Below are positions 57,501 to 64,000 of a stretch of DNA of 64,000 nt, in pieces. Below the pieces are notes generated by a model. That model worked only from the letters and a program-made list of their open reading frames with translations. It made no database searches and was not told the origin of the DNA. Both the position numbers and the translations under genes were made by a program. The DNA is taken from the NCBI RefSeq assembly GCF_901933205.1, contig NC_044584.1, positions 9,651,001 through 9,715,000 of the forward strand, read 5' to 3'. The DNA is from Camarhynchus parvulus (taxonomy: Eukaryota > Chordata > Aves > Passeriformes > Thraupidae). The stretch's first letter is position 1. Every line of letters begins with the position of its first letter.

Positions 57501-60500
57501 TTGAGTCCTTGGCAGCCTTCCCCAGGAAAGCTGCAGGCCCCAGGGGCGTTGGTATTGTCTGGTGACATTCTGTGGCACTCCTTCAGCCTTGTCAGTCTTG
57601 TCATACCTCCCTGTGTCATGTGTTGTCAACTGCAGCCTCCCAATTGCAACTTGATATTTAAGTTCGTTGGCAAGGGTGGTTTGTGGGTCAGCCTGTGCTT
57701 CCAGAGCCTCAGAGAGTGGAGTGGCAGGGAGAGCACACTGGAGCTTTTTGTCAGGGAGAGCTCTGCAGAGCTTTTCTCAAGAAGCTCATTTCCACACACA
57801 GGGTGTAGCCTGAATTTGGGACACAGGGAATGTGAGCGAAGGCAGAGCCAGACTGCTGAAAACAGAGAGACTAAAACCAGCCAGAGGGAAGGGGAAGATT
57901 CTGTGCTTGCTTGTGGGCTTGGAACTCAACATCCCAGTTGAAACCCTTCTCTGCCTTCTTTAGGTCACAAAAAATATGGCTTCAAAGCCAGAATCTGGCC
58001 CTTCTGCCAGCAAATTCTGTGTGCTTCACTCATTATAAGCACGGGGTGCTTGAGCAAACAAACACTGCTTTGCCTCTTCTGCAGAAGAGTAGGCTCTACT
58101 GGCTTTCCCTCACCTTGGAGATGATCCAAAAGGGCTAAAGCAATTTCAAAGCAAGCAGGGGTGTGCCAAGTACATACACATCTCACTGGTTTGATGTGGT
58201 TGTGCTGGGGACTCCAAATATTTCACACCTACTGAATGTTTCTGGGAAATGTTGTTTCCACTCCTGCAGTTCCTGGGTTTTGCTCTTGTTTGTGCTTGTC
58301 CTTAGATCAAATGAGGCTAATGACTGAGGGCTAGCCATGCTTCCCACGGATTTGAGGACTCTGCTGTTGAATACATTGAACATCCCCTTTTGCTGCAGGG
58401 GATCATCCTAAAGGCTGTAAGAAAACAACAGCTCCATATTTTGACAACATCCACTCACAACTTTGTTTTAGAACAGTCTTTTTCTGATCCTAATGTAGGT
58501 CATCACTGCAAGTTAATTAGTTCCATGTGCCATTATGATGCAGAATACATTGAGAAAAACAGGGTTTTCCCAGGGTGAGAAAAAATTATGTTTACTAAGC
58601 AGTTGTAGTCTGGTTTAGTTTTTATTTTCTCCCTTGTGCTTTCCCATGCTTTGCTTCTCCCTCCTCCCTTCTTTTCCTGCATTAATAGCCTGATACACAG
58701 GGCTGGGGTAACCAGTTTAACTCCCTGTGCTCTCCAGACCTCTGGATGTGCAGGCAGAGAGGATCCATCCCAACCTCCTTAGGGCTCCTCTGCAGCTCCC
58801 CTGGGCTTTAGACACTCCATAAACTGAGGTTGTGCCTTATTTCAATAAACCACATTTGATTATGGATTTTAGGCTTGGTTGGTGATGACAGGGAGAGGCT
58901 TTCCATGTGGCCTCTCCAGTGCCATTGCAGTGAATTTGCTCTGGTATCACAAATTCATGCAGGAGAATGAAAATCCTAATTACTGCTACCTGAGATGAGA
59001 GCCCTGTAATCATGATTACAGAACAATTAATCATACAATACATCATCAGATTGATTTTTTTTCTACTTGGTTTCTCAGTTCAGCAGATTTCAAAGAACTG
59101 CTGGAGCAAGGGAGATGTGGGGTTTGGGATCTCATTCCAATGCAGCTGGCTGGGAAATCCCAGTGGGAACACCAGCACAGAGGTTGTTCACCAACCTGCC
59201 TTCACTCAAAACTTCACCTACTGTTGCACAGGCTCTCTGGCAACTTGAAATATTCGGGCCCTTTGAAGACTGCAGAGCCTGGAGAAAGAAAAATTTTCTC
59301 ATAGATATAGATATATATATGTTGAACTTCTGTCAATATACATTTTTCAATTTTTAGAGTGGTTGTGCTAAAATGGCCCAAGACAAAAGGATCAAAGTAT
59401 GAGCCCTCACTGTGGAAAAAACATTGAAAATGTAATGAAACTATCTGATAGATGTCCAGGTTGAAAGTTTAAGCCTTTTTTCTGGAGTGTCTTTGCCAGC
59501 TGCTCAGTCACATGAAGACTGGGTCACTGTGATTATTTGGGATCTTTAAGTAAAAAAGGCAGTGAAAAATCACATTTTCTCTGTTTAGCTTTTAAGTTCA
59601 TTGTACTGCATTTTTAGGAAATCTTCATATTTTACAGCATATTAGAGAGCAGATCTTCTCTTGTTAGTATGGTGTATCTCCACCTAAGTCAGCAATCTCA
59701 GATGGTTTGTGGTAATTAAGGATGGCATTGATCCTGAGCACTGTCACAGAAAGCAAAATGTTTAGTTTCTCTACAGAAAAGCGGATATCTATTAGCTGTT
59801 AAAAATATGAAAAAAAATATTTTGAATTAATGTGCTCCACACCAGCAAAAGAGGCATTTTATCACTTTCACCTGATGTGTGAAAATGTTGTGCAGATTTA
59901 CAAGCAGTGAAAGTGCCATCAACAGTGAGACAGAGACTGTTATTTATTCAAAAGAAACAGCACAATGTAAATATTTATAAAACGACAAAATAATGTATGA
60001 AAAATTATCTTACAATTGAGACATACTCATGCTATCACCAAGGATAATGTAGAGAGAGAGAAACAACCAAATAAAAAATGCCACTTATAGAGATTTTGGC
60101 ATAATCTAGTAAAATGCATGTGGCTACACACTACAGTTTGGTTCTGCAGTTTTAAATTCAGGAAAATATCTCTCAGGATGACATTAGTGACAACATCTCA
60201 TACCTGTGCCCAGCAAGAAACTGCTTTTCACCCCTCAGATCTGCCTCATGTTGGACAACAATTTCCATTTCTTGTTAAGACAAACTCCCATCACTCTCAT
60301 GGTGCTAAATTCTCATTTGGAAGGACTGGGGGATGTCATTCTCAGGTCACAATGCCAGATTTCCAATCAGATCATCAAAATTAAAAAGCAGTTTGAAAAT
60401 CCAAATTTTCCAGCTGAAAACACAGTATTCATAATAATTGTAATCTTTGTAAATCATTTCTGACCCAGTTTTCATATATAAATGTCCTTGCAGCACTGGC

Positions 60501-63500
60501 ATTTTTTCTTTCTCTTTTCAGGGCCTATTTGCAGTTTCTTGCTGAGACATAAAACATTATCATGTAAATGGTAGTTTCCTTAGAAAGCAAATCCACTGGG
60601 ATTTTTAATTAGAATATCTTTGTGAACATCTGAACCAAACTGTAGCACACTGTGATGTCTTGAAGCGATGCTGAGCAGTTCTGCTCACGTTGTTATTTCC
60701 CATTTGCTGTCAGAACTATTTGGCAAAGATAAGATTTCAAAGTACACAGCTCAGTCACATAAAAGTTGGGGAGCTTGAAATATGTACATAAACCTTCTTT
60801 GGTAGAAGGAGCAGGGCAAAATGTGCAATGAGAAATTATATTAGTAATCTTTAATTTATTATGAGGGCAATTTTCAGAATGCAATGTCAAGGTCCTTCAT
60901 GTTTATGAACATTTTCTGCACTCACCTAATAACTGAGAGTCAAGGAGAATTTATCAAATTAATTTTAGTTTTGGCTGGAGAGTTAGACTTTTTAAAGAAT
61001 GCTAATGATTGTGCCCAGACATTAATAAATCTGCAGTAAAGCCCAGCATGCAAAATAAAAATGAAGGGACATTTTTGTCCTTCATTGCCTTTCTCTTGGA
61101 AGGCTGGAAGTGCTATTTGTCTGTGCTGCTGGTGCTAGGGGCAGACTTCAGAGTGTGGGACAAGATCCAAAAGGCAGTGCAGGTTAGAGAGACAACTCCA
61201 ACAAAGGTCAGCGTTGCCCTTTGTGTGCAGGGAGATGCCATTGTCCCAGTGCTGGAAATCTGAGGGAGCAGCATCACCTTCACTTCACAAAGCAGAAATG
61301 GAGCTCTGTAAATGTGTGTCTGAGAAGGGTGGGTCTATGCAGATCCTCATTTTGAGCTTTTCACTGAGCGCCTTTTGATGAGCACTGCTGGAGACAGGTG
61401 CTCCTGAGCTGTTCTGGTGCAGTCTGGCTCTTCTCAGGAGCTCTTCCTTAATTGCATAGCAGCCCCAGCCACTGGTGTCCCACAGGAATGGGGATTACAG
61501 CCCAGGGGTTGTGTCCAGGCAGAAATCCATTTAACTAAAGTGGAAACCTGAGCATCTCTAACTCCCATTTGCCTCACTGCCAGCTGAAGACATTAATCAT
61601 CTTGCACAGGACCCTGAGCATATTTTGTAATCCTAAATGAGGATAAACAATGATGTTGACTTTATTTTTTGCAGAAAAGTGATGTTACTGAATGTGAAGC
61701 CCAGAACACAGTTTAGTCTCTTGCTGCCACCTCTGCAGGGAAAAAATGTAATTATATTGAGCTCTAAGTAACTTTGTTTGGGACAAGTTATTTAGTCTCC
61801 CTGAAAGTACCAGTCCAATCCCCAGAGCATTTAAAAATGAGTGCTGGTGTCCAGCCTATTGCCATGGCAGCCCAGTGAGGGTTTATGTGATACACAGCAC
61901 ACCAGGGCCTTCCAATAATTCCTCTGTAGGTTAATACTGCAAACAGAGCTCTGTAAGTCCAGGCTAATACAATATGCAGAGGTACAGCAAAGCCTGGGCA
62001 GACATTTAAAGTGAAGGAAAGTGGCCAGAAGCCAAAATCCCAGCTTTTCTCCACTCTAATTTCCTCATAAATACAAATACTCAACATGCATTGCTCTCTC
62101 CTGCAGTGTCACATGCTTGGATTAAATGCTGTGAGTGTCTATTCCTGCTATCAGTGATGGATAAATTCTCAATGAACTGCTTCCAGACAGCATGTGGATT
62201 TTTCTAGGTGGCATCATTCAAGAAGCTTCTTGCAAACTCTGTCTCAGTTTAAGAGACTGAAGGATTAACAGTGAGACACAGAGGGGGAAGCAAGCCCTGG
62301 GATTTCAAAGCAGCCAAAGCAAACTTACTCTGGAAAATAGACCTGAGGACCTTTGACAGCTTTGAGTAGTTTGGTTTGGTTTTTTTAAGAGCTGGAGTGC
62401 TGTTTCTCTTGAAATGGGTTATGGGTGGGGTTCAGGAATCTTTCTCTGCCCTCCACCTTTCTGTACATGCGTTTTCTCCCCACAGACACAGCAAATTCTC
62501 TCTTTCCTGAGCAGGATCAGTGAAGAGTATAGGCTCAGGGTGAAATCTCTCCAGCATTATCTGATGTCACATATGCATCTGGATTGACTCCCAGGTCCAT
62601 TCTCATCTCCTTAAACTTGCAAAGCCATGGCAAGAATCCAGGAAAGAGGTGGAACACTCTGTAAAAATTCAGAAGGCTCACTATACCCAAATACTTAAAA
62701 TCTGAAGGCATTGTCCAAGGAGTTTGCTGTGCAAAGGAATTATCATATAGGAGGCAACAAAAAGACAAACAAATTTAAGCTGATGGACAGAGACATTTGT
62801 AAAACCAATTCCTTTTCTATCTTGGCATAAATTCTCTCTGCTCCTCTTTTCTCCATTGAGGTTATGGGCTTAAATGGAGCAAAATACTTAGATCATGTTC
62901 TTTCACAGATAGTTATGTAAATGAAAACTCAGAAACACCAGGTGAGGCCTTGATTCTGCAAAGAGATGACACATGGAGCTGTCTGCTGGTGTGCAGTCTC
63001 CAAGGGTTGGTGCAGCTCTGTGCAGAGAGGTTCTGCCCTCCAGGGATGTTCTCACCCACCATGACAGAACTCACACTGCTCTTTCGGCTCCTATAAGCTG
63101 AGAAGAGCTGAGCTGGAATTTTCCATCAAGATGCTTTTCCTCAAGAAAATATAATTTCTGAAGGCGGGGGAGATGGTGCCTTTTTGCAGTTTTAATTGGG
63201 AAAAATACATTTGCCTTGGGAGTTACAGGCTCGTATTGCCTTGATAAACACAAATATATTCTGGCAAATGGAACAACACTGACGTGTCATTTCCTTGTGA
63301 GTAAGGAACAGATCTCTGAGTATTGCTGAGAAGAATCAGATTATTCTTTTTTTGGCTACCTCACACTAGAGAAAATTTCCCTACTTGAGCATGTTTAATA
63401 GGCACTTCAAGGTTTTCACATAAATCATTTAGAGTTTAAAGGGTTTTCTCCATGCTTTGAAAAAAAAGTATAGAGGTAAGGAACCCTTATCTGGTACTTT

Positions 63501-63751
63501 TTGATATTGCAAGATTTTTGCCGCCCTAGATAACAGGGATCAGACCCAAAGTGTCTGATCTGTGGGTTTTTACATGAGAGAACCAGCACTGAGTGTGCCA
63601 AAGAACACATCTGGCCAGGAGGTCAACACATTTGTGGAAAAAGCCATGTTCCACTCTAACTTATAACACACAACTAATGTTTGTTGGTTTAAAAAAAAAA
63701 CTATTTCCAAAACATAAAGATCTGCCATTGCAAAACTAAATTGCATGAGGA
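54531..63751. other. Intergenic DNA, no gene seen
   Basis: Non-coding. The 55.24-55.35 kb part is rich in TTAATTA-type homeodomain words and repeat-free. A GC-richer part at 57.1-57.9 kb has a 180-codon plus-strand frame (57399-57941) without recognisable domain. No RNA gene or LTR recognised up to the terminal microsatellite. Confidence 0.6.
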
Positions 63752-64000
63752 AAGAAGAAGAGAAGAGAAGAGAAGAGAAGAGAAGAGAAGAGAAGAGAAG
63801 AGAAGAGAAGAGAAGAGAAGAGAAGAGAAGAGAAGAGAAGAGAAGAGAAGAGAAGAGAAGAGAAGAGAAGAGAAGAGAAGAGAAGAGAAGAGAAGAGAAG
63901 AGAAGAGAAGAGAAGAGAAGAGAAGAGAAGAGAAGAGAAGAGAAGAGAAGAAGAGAAAAGAAAAAAAGAAAAGAAAAGAAAAGAAAAAAAAGAAAAGAAA
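63752..64000 (+). repeat. AG-only microsatellite: (AGAAG)n then (AAAAG)n, runs off right edge
   Basis: From about 63756 to 63950 the five-base unit AGAAG repeats perfectly, about 39 copies. It then changes to AAAAG-type units with longer A runs to the end of the window. The whole 249 bases contain only A and G on the plus strand. The real length is unknown because the array continues past position 64000 and such arrays often collapse in assembly. Confidence 0.97.

Noticed and set aside
57399..57941. 180-codon plus-strand frame
   Set aside because: In a GC-richer stretch where stops are rarer; no recognisable family or motif.

Overview
The window looks like nuclear DNA from a bird, most probably a songbird (passerine). 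Three things point there. The only recognisable gene is a vertebrate gene split by introns with GT-AG splice sites. Several CR1 LINE fragments lie in the usual avian form. Three solo LTRs resemble families I know from songbird genomes. Repeat-family recognition is from memory, with no database search.

Positions 1-12677 hold the 5' part of FAM20C on the minus strand. FAM20C is the Golgi/secretory-pathway protein kinase of the FAM20 family. Exon 1 (12148-12677), exon 2 (10254-10429) and exon 3 (1684-1762) join in frame with consensus splice sites and encode about the first 262 residues. This covers the signal-anchor, the low-complexity stem or propeptide and the start of the kinase domain. The remaining exons, with the catalytic residues, lie beyond the left edge. 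Intron 2 (8.5 kb) carries a 29-30 bp minisatellite, a CR1 fragment and an ancient palindromic transposon relic. Intron 1 (1.7 kb) ends in a 44-nt uninterrupted poly-T tract right at the exon 2 acceptor.

Positions 12678 to about 14400 are the upstream flank of FAM20C. It contains a CpG island over exon 1, an A/T- and purine-rich probable 5'UTR with a long upstream ORF whose stop overlaps the FAM20C start codon (ATGA), a TATA-like motif on the plus strand, a (GT)n run and a second GC-rich patch.

From about 14.4 to 64 kb I find no convincing protein-coding exon or RNA gene. This roughly 50 kb of moderately AT-rich non-coding DNA holds an ancient palindromic MITE relic (30.35 kb), old CR1 pieces (31.1 and 54.2 kb), an ERVL-like solo LTR (38.0 kb, plus strand), two different solo LTRs (44.0 and 45.1 kb, minus strand), a POU-octamer palindrome (49.34 kb) and a terminal roughly 250 bp AG-only microsatellite that runs off the right edge. 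Some low-repeat, homeodomain-motif-rich stretches are candidate conserved enhancers of FAM20C or a more distant gene.

I found no prokaryotic-type system, CRISPR array or new multigene system. The most noteworthy signals are in and around the FAM20C 5' end.
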